Assembly (NCBI GenBank): GCA_046543175.1
Contig: JBKGZY010000003.1
Location: 1-44,300 of the forward strand
Origin: Dichotomicrobium sp046543175
GTDB taxonomy: Bacteria; Pseudomonadota; Alphaproteobacteria; Rhizobiales; Rhodomicrobiaceae
DNA: 44,300 bases
Direction of reading: 5' to 3'
Made by a program: the position numbers and the translations under genes. Positions within the stretch are counted from its first letter, which is position 1. Every line of letters starts with the position of its first letter. Below the pieces are notes generated by a model. That model saw only the letters and a program-made list of their open reading frames with translations, searched no databases and was not told the origin of the DNA. Shown here piece by piece: positions 24,921-32,394 of this stretch.

Positions 24921-25646
24921 TCAAAAAATGAAGCCGAGCAGGATCGGCAGCAAGACCGCCGTGGCCAGCGCGTTCAGCCCCATCGCCAGCCCGGAGAACG
25001 CCCCAGCGACCTCGTTGATCTGAAGCGCGCGCGCCGTTGCGATGCCGTGGCTCGCCGTGCCGAGCGCCAGCCCGCGCGCCGCCCAGTTGCGGATGCGCAA
25101 AAGGTTCAGAAGCGGCGGGCCGAGCATCGCGCCCGAAATGCCGGTGACGATCACCAGCACCGCCGTCAGCGAGGGCAGGCCGCCAAGCTGCTCGGTAATG
25201 CCCATCGCCACCGGCGCAGTCACCGACTTCGGCGCAAGCGACAAGAGTGAATCGCGCGACACGCCCAGCCCCCAGCCGATCGCCAACGCCGAGGCCGCCG
25301 CCGTCAGCGAGCCGGTGATGACGCTCACCAGCAGCGCTGGTGCCGACTTGCGCACCTCGGCGAACTGCCGGTAAAGCGGAATCGCCAGCGCCACGGTGGC
25401 CGGGCCGAGCAGGAAATGCACGAACTGCGCGCCGTCGAAATAGGTGTCGTAGTCGGTCCCCGTCACCACCAGCACGCCGACGATCAGCACCACCGCGATC
25501 AGCACCGGGTTAAGCAACGGGTTCAGCCCCGCGCGCTCATAAATCCACAGCCCCGCCTGGTACGCCGCCAGCGTCAGCGTCAGGTGCAGCAGCGGGCTGG
25601 CACTCAAATAGACCCAGATGTCGCGCAGTTCCTGGAGCGGTTCCAT
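24921..25646 (-). CDS. lrgB: LrgB/CidB-family membrane protein
   Basis: A 241-residue polytopic membrane protein of the LrgB family, partner of the LrgA/CidA holin-like protein. It is implicated in control of cell lysis, and in plants and some bacteria in glycolate or pyruvate transport. Signature parts are LLGPATVALAIPLYRQ, LAPKSVTAPVAMGITEQLGGLPSLTAVLVI and GLALGTASHGIATARALQINEVAGAFSGLAMGLN. ATG 25646 overlaps the LrgA stop codon by one base (TGATG), so the two are translationally coupled. A longer frame continuing upstream of 25646 is just the alternative reading of lrgA. Confidence 0.93.
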   Translation of the reverse strand: MEPLQELRDIWVYLSASPLLHLTLTLAAYQAGLWIYERAGLNPLLNPVLIAVVLIVGVLVVTGTDYDTYFDGAQFVHFLLGPATVALAIPLYRQFAEVRKSAPALLVSVITGSLTAAASALAIGWGLGVSRDSLLSLAPKSVTAPVAMGITEQLGGLPSLTAVLVIVTGISGAMLGPPLLNLLRIRNWAARGLALGTASHGIATARALQINEVAGAFSGLAMGLNALATAVLLPILLGFIF

Positions 25647-25999
25647 CACTCGTCCTTTTCCGGCCCGCCCGGCCGCAGCCACGCCATCAGCACGGCCGTC
25701 ACACCGATGGTCAAGAGCGTGCTCACGATGAGCGCGGCGGTGAGCGGCAGCCATTCGCGCTGGAGAAGCTGGACGTGGAGCATCACCCCGACGCCCGCCG
25801 GAACAAACAGCAGCGACAGGTTTTGCAAGAGGGCGTCGGCAACCTCCGCCAGCTCGTCGGGAATGCCGCCGCGCGCGACCAGCCCGGCGAACAGGATCGC
25901 CATGCCCGCGACCGGCCCCGGCACAGGCAGCCCGGCAGCGGTCACGAACAGTTCGCCGATCAACTGGCAGACGAGAATGACCGTAAGATAGCCGAGCAT
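25646..25999 (-). CDS. lrgA: LrgA/CidA holin-like membrane protein
   Basis: A 117-residue small membrane protein with four hydrophobic segments. The CidA/LrgA signature is clear: GLPVPGPVAGMAILF, then LLQNLSLLFVPAGVGVMLHVQLLQREWLPL. It is expected to form oligomers in the inner membrane and to act with LrgB, encoded immediately downstream and overlapping by one base. No LytTR or LysR regulator is adjacent, unlike in Firmicutes. The short basic/acidic end (LRPGGPEKDE) is cytoplasmic. Whether it is an LrgA (anti-lysis) or CidA (pro-lysis) type cannot be told. Confidence 0.92.
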   Translation of the reverse strand: MLGYLTVILVCQLIGELFVTAAGLPVPGPVAGMAILFAGLVARGGIPDELAEVADALLQNLSLLFVPAGVGVMLHVQLLQREWLPLTAALIVSTLLTIGVTAVLMAWLRPGGPEKDE

Positions 26000-26232
26000 G
26001 AGCGCCCCCCTGAGCGTATCCGTTGTGATCGAACCCGATCAACTATCCTGGCGCGTTCAGCGAAATCTGACTCGTTGAATGCGTTGTTTCCCTGTTTGTC
26101 GCATTTGCGCCGCTTCCGCACCGCCCCTCACCTTCGCAGTTGTTGCCGTGGTCTCACTTTCGGTCTGATTGAACCGGTCCAATCTTCATGAGGCATGCGC
26201 AACTCAAGACCGGGATGCTCGCGATCTCGCAG

Positions 26233-26895
26233 TCATCCGGTGGGTGACGGCGCGGCGAATTCCTCATGGGCCTTCGCCAGATGCACGCGCACCAGCGCGG
26301 CGACCAGCCGCGGGAACTCCTCGCGCGGCACCAGCTCGGCGAGCTCCGCGGCGCTCCCACCCAGCCCGAGACGTTTTGCCGCGCTCAAGGCTGCCTTGTC
26401 GGCAAAGGGATACAGTTCCGGCCAGGCAAGCTGAACCTCGCGGAAGAAGATGTTCACGCCGACATCGCCAACGCCCTTGAACGCCTTGAGTCGCGTTCGC
26501 TCCTTCGACGGCTTCCGTCCGGCCTCTTCGCGCAGCTTCCTGAGATCACCGTCATACTCACAGAGCAGAAAGTCGGCCGTCTCGCCCAGCATTCGCGCCG
26601 TGCTTTCATCGTAGCGAGCGTAACCGTGCGTATTCAGGACCTTCACGCGTTCTTCCCAGGTGCTCTCGGCGAGTTTCTTCGGGGTGGTCCAGCCTTGGGC
26701 GAACAGCGCTTTCAGCGCATGGGTTGCTGCTTCCGCCCGGATGCGCGCGCTGTAGAGCAGGGCCGCGCAGAGCAGCATGAACAGCGGCGAGGGAGTGTTG
26801 CGGGCTACAGGGATACCGAGTTCTGCGGCGAAGGTCTGCCCGTAGCGCTTGAGAAGGGTCTCCCGTACCCGTGTCTGCTGGTCGGTTCGCGTCAT
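26233..26895 (-). CDS. HhH-GPD-type DNA glycosylase/endonuclease III-like protein
   Basis: A 220-residue protein of the endonuclease III fold. The helix-hairpin-helix reads RLKAFKGVGDVGVNIFFREVQ, and the aspartate of PFADKAALSAAKRLGL sits where the catalytic aspartate of the family lies. The lysine of bifunctional glycosylase/lyases (GxGRKTA in Nth) is replaced (GVGDVGVN), and there is no C-terminal Cys4 iron-sulfur loop. So it is probably a monofunctional glycosylase or a relative that only binds DNA. It may remove damaged bases, but the substrate is unknown. It stands alone, divergent from the phasin gene. The start at 26895 has an AGGTG ribosome site. Confidence 0.75.
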   Translation of the reverse strand: MTRTDQQTRVRETLLKRYGQTFAAELGIPVARNTPSPLFMLLCAALLYSARIRAEAATHALKALFAQGWTTPKKLAESTWEERVKVLNTHGYARYDESTARMLGETADFLLCEYDGDLRKLREEAGRKPSKERTRLKAFKGVGDVGVNIFFREVQLAWPELYPFADKAALSAAKRLGLGGSAAELAELVPREEFPRLVAALVRVHLAKAHEEFAAPSPTG

Positions 26896-27174
26896 CGCAC
26901 CTGCCGTTTCTGCCTTCGTGCCATTGGCCGGCTGCTATTCCTGCGGTCTCCGTCCGACATGTCCGCCCCGCGATTCGAGAAGACAAGCCCGCCGATAGCC
27001 TTAACATCGGTCAATGACCGCGCACTGAAGTCTGTCTACCGTCGCGGCAGCCATAACGCGAAGCCAATCCTTGTTGCGCCGAACCGCGCAAATGTCCAAG
27101 CGGGCCATCAGTTGCCCCCGCGGGCAGAGCCAGCTTCGCGTCGTTCCTGACAATGCCACTGTAGGAGTACAGGC

Positions 27175-27603
27175 ATGCCGAGCGAGTACAAGACGTCTTC
27201 CGGCAACGGCAATCCTTTCGAGCAATTCTCGCAATTCATGCAGCCGGCGCCTGAAATGTTCACGCGGATGATGCAGCCGATGCTGTCAGTCAATGCTTCG
27301 CTCATGGAAATTCAGTCGAAAGCCTGGCACACCGCCGCCGAAGCGTCGCGCGAATGGTTCGAGTTCATCAGCAAGCGGCTGGAACAGGACGCCCAGTTCA
27401 TGGAACAACTCAAAAATTCCGAAAACCCGGAATCCTTCATGGACACCTGCACCCAGTTCTCGCGCCGCATGGCAAAGGATTACCAGGAGGAGTTCAGCGA
27501 ACTGTCCAAGCTGTCGAGCAAGGCCGCCGGCGGCACCAGCGAGGTCATGCGTGAGGCGACCGAAAAAGCCTCGTCCTTGTCACAGGAAGCGGCGCACACC
27601 TAA
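27175..27603 (+). CDS. Phasin family protein (PHB granule-associated)
   Basis: A 142-residue amphipathic helical protein of the phasin family, which coats polyhydroxyalkanoate granules. Typical parts are NPFEQFSQFMQPAPEMFTRMMQPMLSVNASLMEIQSKAWHTAAEASREWFEFISKRLEQD and the later QFSRRMAKDYQEEFSELSKLSSKAA. The end is Ser/Ala-rich. The family match is by general pattern (helical, Gln/Met-rich, phasin length). An AGGAG site precedes the ATG. The PHB genes phaB and phaC are in the same direction about 8 kb further on, which supports a storage role. A baeRF gene follows 69 bases after its stop. Confidence 0.8.
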   Translation: MPSEYKTSSGNGNPFEQFSQFMQPAPEMFTRMMQPMLSVNASLMEIQSKAWHTAAEASREWFEFISKRLEQDAQFMEQLKNSENPESFMDTCTQFSRRMAKDYQEEFSELSKLSSKAAGGTSEVMREATEKASSLSQEAAHT

Positions 27604-27672
27604 TTTGACTGGCGGAAGGCAGAACAGAAACGAAAACCGCACGCTTGCCGCCAGTTCAACAAGGTGTTTGCC

Positions 27673-28827
27673 ATGACGTCATTGCTGCAGTCACTCGCGG
27701 GGTCCGAGGGTTTCCCGCGGGTGAGCCTTTATTTGCCCACCCATCCCACTTATCCCGAATGCCAGCAGGATCCCATCCGGCTGTCGAACGGCCTCAAGGA
27801 AGTCGAGCGGCAACTGACCGACGCCGGCTGGCGCGAAAGCGACGTGGTGGAGCTGACCGCCGAGGCGGCGGCGTGCGACAAGGACGACCTGTTCTGGCGT
27901 TATCAGGATGACGGTCTCGCCGTTTTCATCGAGCCGGGGGCGACGCGCTGGGTCAAGCTGCCCCAGCAGGTGCCGGAACTGGCGATCCTCGCACATCGCT
28001 ATCATGTGCGCCCGTTGATTCCGATTTTACGCGACAAGGGACGGTTTCACGTGCTTGCCGTCACGGAGGATAAGGCGCGCTTCTTCAACGGCACCGAAGA
28101 GGGTTTGCGCGAGATCGCCGTTGCCGACATGCCGGAAAGCACCGAGGAGATCTGGCAGCGCACCGGCTTCGACGCCGATATCGGCTTTCATTCCCGCGAT
28201 CGCGGCCAGCAGGTGGGCGGCCCGGGCGCACCGAAATTCGCCGCGCTGGGCGAAAGCCCGCAGGACTACGAAACCGTCGTCCTCGACCAGTACACGCGCG
28301 GCATCGCCAAGGCGGTGGACGCGCATCTGGCAAACAGCGAGGCGCCGCTCGTGCTGGTCGCCCTGCCGCGCATGCTCGGCTATCTGGCGCAGCACCTGGA
28401 GTACCGCCATGTGGCCGCCGACCACGTGGCCGCCGATCCCGCGCCGCTCAGCAATGCCGAGCTTCATGAAAAGACCTGGGCGGTGGCCGAGCCGATCCTG
28501 ACACACGAACGCGAAGAGTTGCGCAAGCGCCTGCGCGCCGCAATCGAAGGCGCGCTGCCGGACTACACCCGCAACCTGGAAGGCATTCTGCGCGCGGCAG
28601 GGGAGGGCCGGGTGGATACGGTCTTCGTCTCGCCGGGCGAGACGGTGTGGGGCGTCTTCGATCCGTCCTACCGGGTGATCCGCATTGACCGCGTTGCCTC
28701 GCCGGAAAACGAGGATCTGCTGAACCTGGCGGCGCTGCGCACGCTGGCGCAGGGCGGGGATGTCCGCACCCTGCCCGACGACGTGCGGGAAACGCTCGGA
28801 CCGGTTGCCGCGCTCTACCGCTACTGA
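27673..28827 (+). CDS. Bacterial eRF1-like (baeRF) family protein
   Basis: A 384-residue soluble protein resembling the bacterial archaeo-eukaryotic release-factor (baeRF) families. An N-terminal domain opens with VSLYLPTHPTYPECQQDPIRLSNGLKEVERQL. A middle RNase-H-like domain follows (RFHVLAVTEDKARFFNGTEEGLREI), and a C-terminal eRF1-domain-3-like part (RVDTVFVSPGETVWGVFDPSYRVIRI, then DLLNLAALRTLAQGGDVRTLP). Such proteins have been proposed to act on stalled or hibernating ribosomes, but this is not proven for most families; I cannot assign the family number. ATG 27673 follows AAGG at good spacing; a GTG three codons earlier is possible. It lies between a phasin and a CBS-domain gene. Confidence 0.8.
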   Translation: MTSLLQSLAGSEGFPRVSLYLPTHPTYPECQQDPIRLSNGLKEVERQLTDAGWRESDVVELTAEAAACDKDDLFWRYQDDGLAVFIEPGATRWVKLPQQVPELAILAHRYHVRPLIPILRDKGRFHVLAVTEDKARFFNGTEEGLREIAVADMPESTEEIWQRTGFDADIGFHSRDRGQQVGGPGAPKFAALGESPQDYETVVLDQYTRGIAKAVDAHLANSEAPLVLVALPRMLGYLAQHLEYRHVAADHVAADPAPLSNAELHEKTWAVAEPILTHEREELRKRLRAAIEGALPDYTRNLEGILRAAGEGRVDTVFVSPGETVWGVFDPSYRVIRIDRVASPENEDLLNLAALRTLAQGGDVRTLPDDVRETLGPVAALYRY

Positions 28828-28964
28828 TTCACGCCGATTGACGTTTGTTAAAGCCGTGGCATAGCAGCGCGTTATACTTGCAGTCAGACATGGCGGAAAG
28901 CACGTGAAGACTTGGAGTCCGGGCTGCTTTCCGCGAACCGCATTATTGTCTGAAGGAGGTTTCG

Positions 28965-29384
28965 ATGAAAGTACGCGAAGCCATGCATAGCGGTGTTGAG
29001 TGGATGGCCCCCACGGCGTCGTTGCCGGAAATCGCCGCGAGAATGCGCGAACATGACATCGGCGCCGTCCCGATCGGAGAAAACGACCGACTGATCGGCA
29101 TGGTCACGGACCGCGACATCGTCGTGAAAGCTTTGGCCAACGGCGCCGATATTTCGAGCCTGACCGCGCGCGACGTGATGACCGAAGGCATCCTCTATTG
29201 CCGGGCCGACGAAGACCTCGGCGATGCGCTGCACATCATGGAGGAACACAAGGTCCGCAGGTTGCCCGTCATCGACGAGAACAAGCGCATGATCGGCATG
29301 CTCAGCATGGGCGACGTATCGAGCGCCTCGTCCCATGAACTGGCCGGGGAACTGGCGTCGGCCGTGTCCGCACACCACGCCTGA
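28965..29384 (+). CDS. Two-CBS-domain protein
   Basis: A 139-residue protein that is essentially one Bateman module. The first CBS repeat is about residues 1-60 (MKVREAMHSGVEWMAPTASLPEIAARMREHDIGAVPIGENDRLIGMVTDRDIV) and the second about 65-125 (TARDVMTEGILYCRADEDLGDALHIMEEHKVRRLPVIDENKRMIGMLSMGDV). Such modules bind adenosyl compounds (ATP, AMP, NAD) and act as stress- or energy-sensing switches. A near-consensus GAAGGAGG ribosome site precedes ATG 28965, implying strong translation. A TTGACG at 28838 with CATAGC 16 bases on could be its promoter. It follows baeRF after 137 bases. Confidence 0.92.
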   Translation: MKVREAMHSGVEWMAPTASLPEIAARMREHDIGAVPIGENDRLIGMVTDRDIVVKALANGADISSLTARDVMTEGILYCRADEDLGDALHIMEEHKVRRLPVIDENKRMIGMLSMGDVSSASSHELAGELASAVSAHHA

Positions 29385-29975
29385 GCGCATCGCGCGCGTA
29401 ATGGCGGTCCGTGGAACGCACCCCGCATTCACGGGCTCTAACGGGCGAGAGTGTCGCGCACGAAAATGTGAAGAGCGCCCTCTGGATTGTTGAGATGGGC
29501 GGGGGGCGGTTCTGACGGTAGCAACGAGGCGACGCGGAACGGCCAGCTTGCATTGTGATACGCCGCCGAACGGTTGTTTCCCGCTGTTAACTATGGCTTC
29601 ATTGTAATTTGGACGGTCGGGCGATCGTCGTTTTGCCGCCGAGCCGTGGGAGGCGATACCTCCGACGCTCGTGAAGCGGGCCAGCCTTCAACACTGGCGA
29701 CGCTCTGCGGCAACAGCGGGATCGGTGCGGAGGCCACCTCCATCCGTCCGCTCGGGGCCAGACGGAAAGGCTCCGGTCGTGTGCATTTGCTAGACAAATG
29801 CAAATCATGGCTGGCGCTTAACCCGGTGTTTCCCAGGTGGACATGTTGATGATGCTGGAGTGGAGCAGTTTGGTACAATCTCCAATCAAAGTTTTGCCTG
29901 CTTCACTTGGGATATTGGACGGGAGCGTTCGCATTCGACATGCGGAATTGGTTGAGGCTTGCAGTGGGAGGAGAG
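29385..29975. other. 591-nt gene-free stretch with a palindrome
   Basis: No open frame here has both a ribosome site and a recognisable product. The region is less GC-rich than the flanking genes and contains a perfect 7-bp palindrome at 29783-29801 and a TACAAT -10-like box at 29874 without a clear -35. It may hold promoter and leader sequence of the secreted-protein gene at 29976. Confidence 0.5.
29783..29801. promoter_or_regulatory. Operator-like palindrome GCATTTG-CTAGA-CAAATGC
   Basis: Perfect 7-bp arms with a 5-nt loop, 19 bases in all, in otherwise unassigned sequence 175 bases upstream of the next gene. It has the size and AT bias of a dimeric regulator site. No -35 or -10 is clearly attached to it, so this is structural evidence only. 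Confidence 0.3.
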
Positions 29976-30341
29976 ATGATGAAGTTGACAAGCTATGCCT
30001 GCGCTGCGTTGCTGATCGCGGCGAGCGTGTCCTCGTCGGCATCGGCGGCGACGGATCAGAGCCAGCTCAACGTGCTGCCGGCGCCGGCCGTGCAGTCTTC
30101 CGAGAGTGACGGCAATGACATCAAGGTTGCCGGCAACTTCGGCGCCGGCCTCGTCACGGGTATCGTGGGCACGCTGGTTATCGGCGGTATTGTGAAGGGC
30201 AGAGCCCATCATTATCGCCATCGCCACTATCGATCCCGTTATCGCGGCGGGAGCTGCCGCTACTGGAGCCGACGCTGCGCGAACAATTGGGGCTATGGCG
30301 GCTCCAACTATCGCGGCTGCATGCGTTATCACGGCTGTTAG
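29976..30341 (+). CDS. Small secreted, basic cysteine-containing protein
   Basis: A 121-residue product starting MMKLTSYACAALLIAASVSSSASA, a clear signal peptide with cleavage after ASA. The mature part has a glycine-rich hydrophobic segment (GLVTGIVGTLVIGGIV, about residues 59-74), then a histidine/arginine/tyrosine-rich stretch and a cysteine end (CRYWSRRCANNWGYGGSNYRGCMRYHGC). This pattern of signal, hydrophobic segment and C-x-R-[WY]-G...C-x-x-HGC tail occurs in short exported proteins of Hyphomicrobiales, of unknown function (compare BA14K-like proteins). ATG 29976 and 29979 are both possible behind GGGAGGAG. Confidence 0.75.
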   Translation: MMKLTSYACAALLIAASVSSSASAATDQSQLNVLPAPAVQSSESDGNDIKVAGNFGAGLVTGIVGTLVIGGIVKGRAHHYRHRHYRSRYRGGSCRYWSRRCANNWGYGGSNYRGCMRYHGC

Positions 30342-30904
30342 TGAGCGCCTGCCTCAGCCGGTATGCTGCGAGGCCCGTCATCGGCCGATCACGCCGGATG
30401 AGATGGGGCGTGTGGCGACTGGTTTCGCCGGTTGACATGTCGGGTACAGGCATCACCCACCGATGCCTGTACCCGCCCCCTACGATCCTGAAGCCGACCG
30501 ATTCGGTCGTGCCCCGTGGTGTCGCGCCCGCAAGGGCCGCGTCTGCCGCGCTCGGCCACTTCCCGTTTCGCTGACGGGGCTCGCTTGACCACCAAGTACC
30601 TTGCCCATCCATCGCTCCCGCGATGATCCGCCAGCCGCGCCTGCGCCGATTGCGCCGTAGTGGGCGCTGAATTGATACACTCTCCTGAACACTTTGCCGG
30701 GAACGAAGTCAGCCGCGCAGGCATTTGTCGATGTGCGGCGAATTCATGGCTTCCGCTTCCCCGCGCCCGACAGGCCGGGCGCCGAGAGATCGGTTGCAAC
30801 GAGGCGTTAACATGCCGCGGCTTTCATCAATTTGGACGCGATTAATCAGGCTGATCAAAAAAGCGATAGGTGCTGACTCAGATCAATACGAAAGGGGTGG
30901 GGAG
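30342..30904. other. 563-nt gene-free stretch ahead of nepR
   Basis: This contains the 14-bp hairpin at 30441-30475 and, further on, an AT-richer stretch (about 30825-30900) that probably holds the nepR-ecfG promoter. A GGAAC at 30700-30704 has no CGTT at the right distance, so no EcfG-type promoter could be confirmed. A frame open from 30725 gives an ATG at 30812 in phase with nepR, considered under nepR. Confidence 0.5.
30441..30475 (+). terminator. Strong 14-bp hairpin downstream of the secreted-protein gene
   Basis: CGGGTACAGGCATC (30441-30454) is exactly inverted as GATGCCTGTACCCG (30462-30475) with a 7-nt loop. It lies 100 bases after the stop codon at 30341. The following bases are C-rich rather than T-rich, so it is a stable RNA 3' hairpin or a rho-assisted stop rather than a textbook intrinsic terminator. 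Confidence 0.45.
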
Positions 30905-31132
30905 ATGTATAATGGCGACAAACTCCGAGAAGCTCGGGACGAAGTGCCGGATGCGAATCCCGGCGGGGTTGCGGCCCAGGTGATTGTCAATCACGAGCGT
31001 GCGAAGCAGGCCGCAATCGGACGACAGCTCCGGGATCATTACGACGCCTTCGCGAACGAAGATCTGCCCGGGGACATCTTGGAGACGCTCTATGATCTGA
31101 ACCGACGTCTGGACAGACGGGACGGCGAATGA
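30905..31132 (+). CDS. nepR: Anti-sigma factor NepR (general stress response)
   Basis: A 75-residue protein. The segment AIGRQLRDHYDAFANEDLPGDILETLYDLNRRLDRR has the NepR core pattern (IG-x-x-LR-x-x-YD ... P ... L-x-x-L). NepR holds EcfG inactive; phosphorylated PhyR removes NepR under stress. The next gene, 31 bases on, is ecfG, the normal partner. ATG 30905 follows AAAGGGG; an in-frame ATG at 30812 with GAGG would add 31 residues coded by AT-rich DNA that looks non-coding, so I prefer the short form. phyR, normally nearby and divergent, is absent from this window. Confidence 0.8.
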   Translation: MYNGDKLREARDEVPDANPGGVAAQVIVNHERAKQAAIGRQLRDHYDAFANEDLPGDILETLYDLNRRLDRRDGE

Positions 31133-31163
31133 TGCGCGCCGTCCAGCGAATTGGGAGTCGAAA

Positions 31164-31742
31164 ATGCCGTTTCGCGATATGTGTCGATCCCAATCCATTT
31201 CCGAAGAGCTTCTTGACCACACGTCACACTTGCGAGCCTTTGCCATTTCCCTGTGCGGCGACCGCGACCACGGCGACGATCTCGTTCAGGAAACCCTGCT
31301 GAAAGCCCTCAGCAATATCGACAGCTTCAGGCCGGGCACCAACATGCGGTCCTGGCTGTTCACGATTCTCAGAAACACGTATTTCACGCAGTGCCGCCGC
31401 GCCCGCCATGAAGTCCGCGATGCCGATGGCTCTATCGCGGAGTCCGTGCGCTCGGCGCCCGCACAGGAGCCGCATGCCGATTTCAGGGATTTTCAGCGGG
31501 CGCTTGCGCTGCTCAACGCCGAACAGCGTGAAGCGCTGATCCTTATCGGCGCGGCAGGCTTTTCCTACGACGAAGCGGCCGCAATCGCGGGCTGCTCCAG
31601 CGGCACGGTGAAAAGCCGCGTCAACCGGGCCCGCGCGAAGCTGACCCGGATGCTGGCGGCGGAACCGGGCCGCTCACCACTCAAGCCGGGTTACGGTGCC
31701 GCGCCGCGGAATGCCTCCGGTCGCCTGACCTCCGGACTTTAA
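31164..31742 (+). CDS. ecfG: ECF sigma factor EcfG (general stress response)
   Basis: A 192-residue extracytoplasmic-function sigma factor of the alphaproteobacterial EcfG (ECF15) type. Region 2 reads HLRAFAISLCGDRDHGDDLVQETLLKALSNIDSFRPGTNMRSWLFTILRNTYFTQCRR, and region 4 reads ALALLNAEQREALILIGAAGFSYDEAAAIAGCSSGTVKSRVNRARAKL. These are near-exact EcfG wording. It directs transcription from GGAAC-N16/17-CGTT promoters. A GGGAG ribosome site supports ATG 31164. A 30-residue basic tail follows region 4. It is preceded by nepR, and one exact target promoter lies 169 bases after its stop. Confidence 0.92.
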   Translation: MPFRDMCRSQSISEELLDHTSHLRAFAISLCGDRDHGDDLVQETLLKALSNIDSFRPGTNMRSWLFTILRNTYFTQCRRARHEVRDADGSIAESVRSAPAQEPHADFRDFQRALALLNAEQREALILIGAAGFSYDEAAAIAGCSSGTVKSRVNRARAKLTRMLAAEPGRSPLKPGYGAAPRNASGRLTSGL

Positions 31743-31910
31743 AAGAGCGCAAGAACGCTGTCGCGGCGATGAGGCGCGACAGCGCAGTACCGTCGGGCGG
31801 GCCGGCGCGTCGGCCTTGACCGCCATGTTCCACGAGCGGCCGGGAAGCGCCGCGCAATCCACCATGCAACGCCAGCGCACGGATTCTTAAGCGCTCAGAT
31901 AGCCGACCAT

Positions 31911-31935
31911 GGAACGTCGCGGCACTTTCTGCGTT
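31911..31935 (+). promoter_or_regulatory. EcfG-type stress promoter
   Basis: GGAAC (31911-31915), 16 bases, CGTT (31932-31935): an exact match to the known alphaproteobacterial EcfG/RpoE2 promoter. It points toward the gene starting at 32042. It is the only exact match I found by eye upstream of a gene in the window. Confidence 0.8.
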
Positions 31936-32041
31936 TTATATAAAACTAAAGTGTGAACTGTAGAAAAACCGCATGTGCCTCGAACAGCACCAGAAAACCT
32001 TTCCGAGACAGAATGGCCCCGAAAGATCAAAGGAGCGCATC

Positions 32042-32332
32042 ATGGCGCCTTACGGGAATCCGAACAAGCATGAGCCCGGTGACAGCCCTGTTGCTACGGG
32101 ACAAGCGTCCGTGGACCGGCTGTTGAGGACATGCCTTCGGCATGTCGAAGGGCCGGACCGTGTCACGCTGTACAAGTCACTGCAACGTCGTGACTCGGAA
32201 ATGAACCGGCAGGCCTTAACCGCTTCGCTCGTCGATCCGCGCGGAGAACACACCTCCGGCGCGAGTGATGGCCGAAGTCCGCGCCAAAGGGCGGGCGGTA
32301 AATCTGCCGTGGCGGCCGCGAACGGACGGTGA
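32042..32332 (+). CDS. Hypothetical protein, probably EcfG-controlled
   Basis: A 96-residue basic, polar product (MAPYGNPNKHEPGDSPVATGQASVDRLL, then TCLRHVEGPDRVTLYKSLQRRDSEMNRQALTASL) with a disordered start, a helical middle and an arginine/glycine/alanine-rich tail. No signal peptide, membrane segment or known motif is seen. ATG 32042 has a good AAAGGAGC ribosome site. The exact EcfG promoter at 31911-31935 puts it in the general stress regulon. A longer in-frame start at 31973 lacks a ribosome site. Its stop is 62 bases before the Crp/Fnr gene, which could share the transcript. Confidence 0.65.
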   Translation: MAPYGNPNKHEPGDSPVATGQASVDRLLRTCLRHVEGPDRVTLYKSLQRRDSEMNRQALTASLVDPRGEHTSGASDGRSPRQRAGGKSAVAAANGR

Positions 32333-32394
32333 TCCGACCCATTTGACACGCGACACATGCCCCCGCCACCACGACCGGAACTGGAGCGCAACAA

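Noticed and set aside
24921..26042. A single 373-residue LrgB with an N-terminal extension
   Set aside because: The first 132 residues are the out-of-frame reading of lrgA. The lrgB ATG at 25646 overlaps the lrgA stop and fits the family start.
30700..30730. EcfG promoter upstream of nepR
   Set aside because: GGAAC is present at 30700-30704, but no CGTT follows at 15-19 bases, so it does not match the two-part consensus.
30812..30904. Longer NepR starting at 30812
   Set aside because: It has a GAGG site, but the extra 31 codons lie in AT-richer DNA with no NepR similarity; the ATG at 30905 gives a normal NepR. It remains possible.
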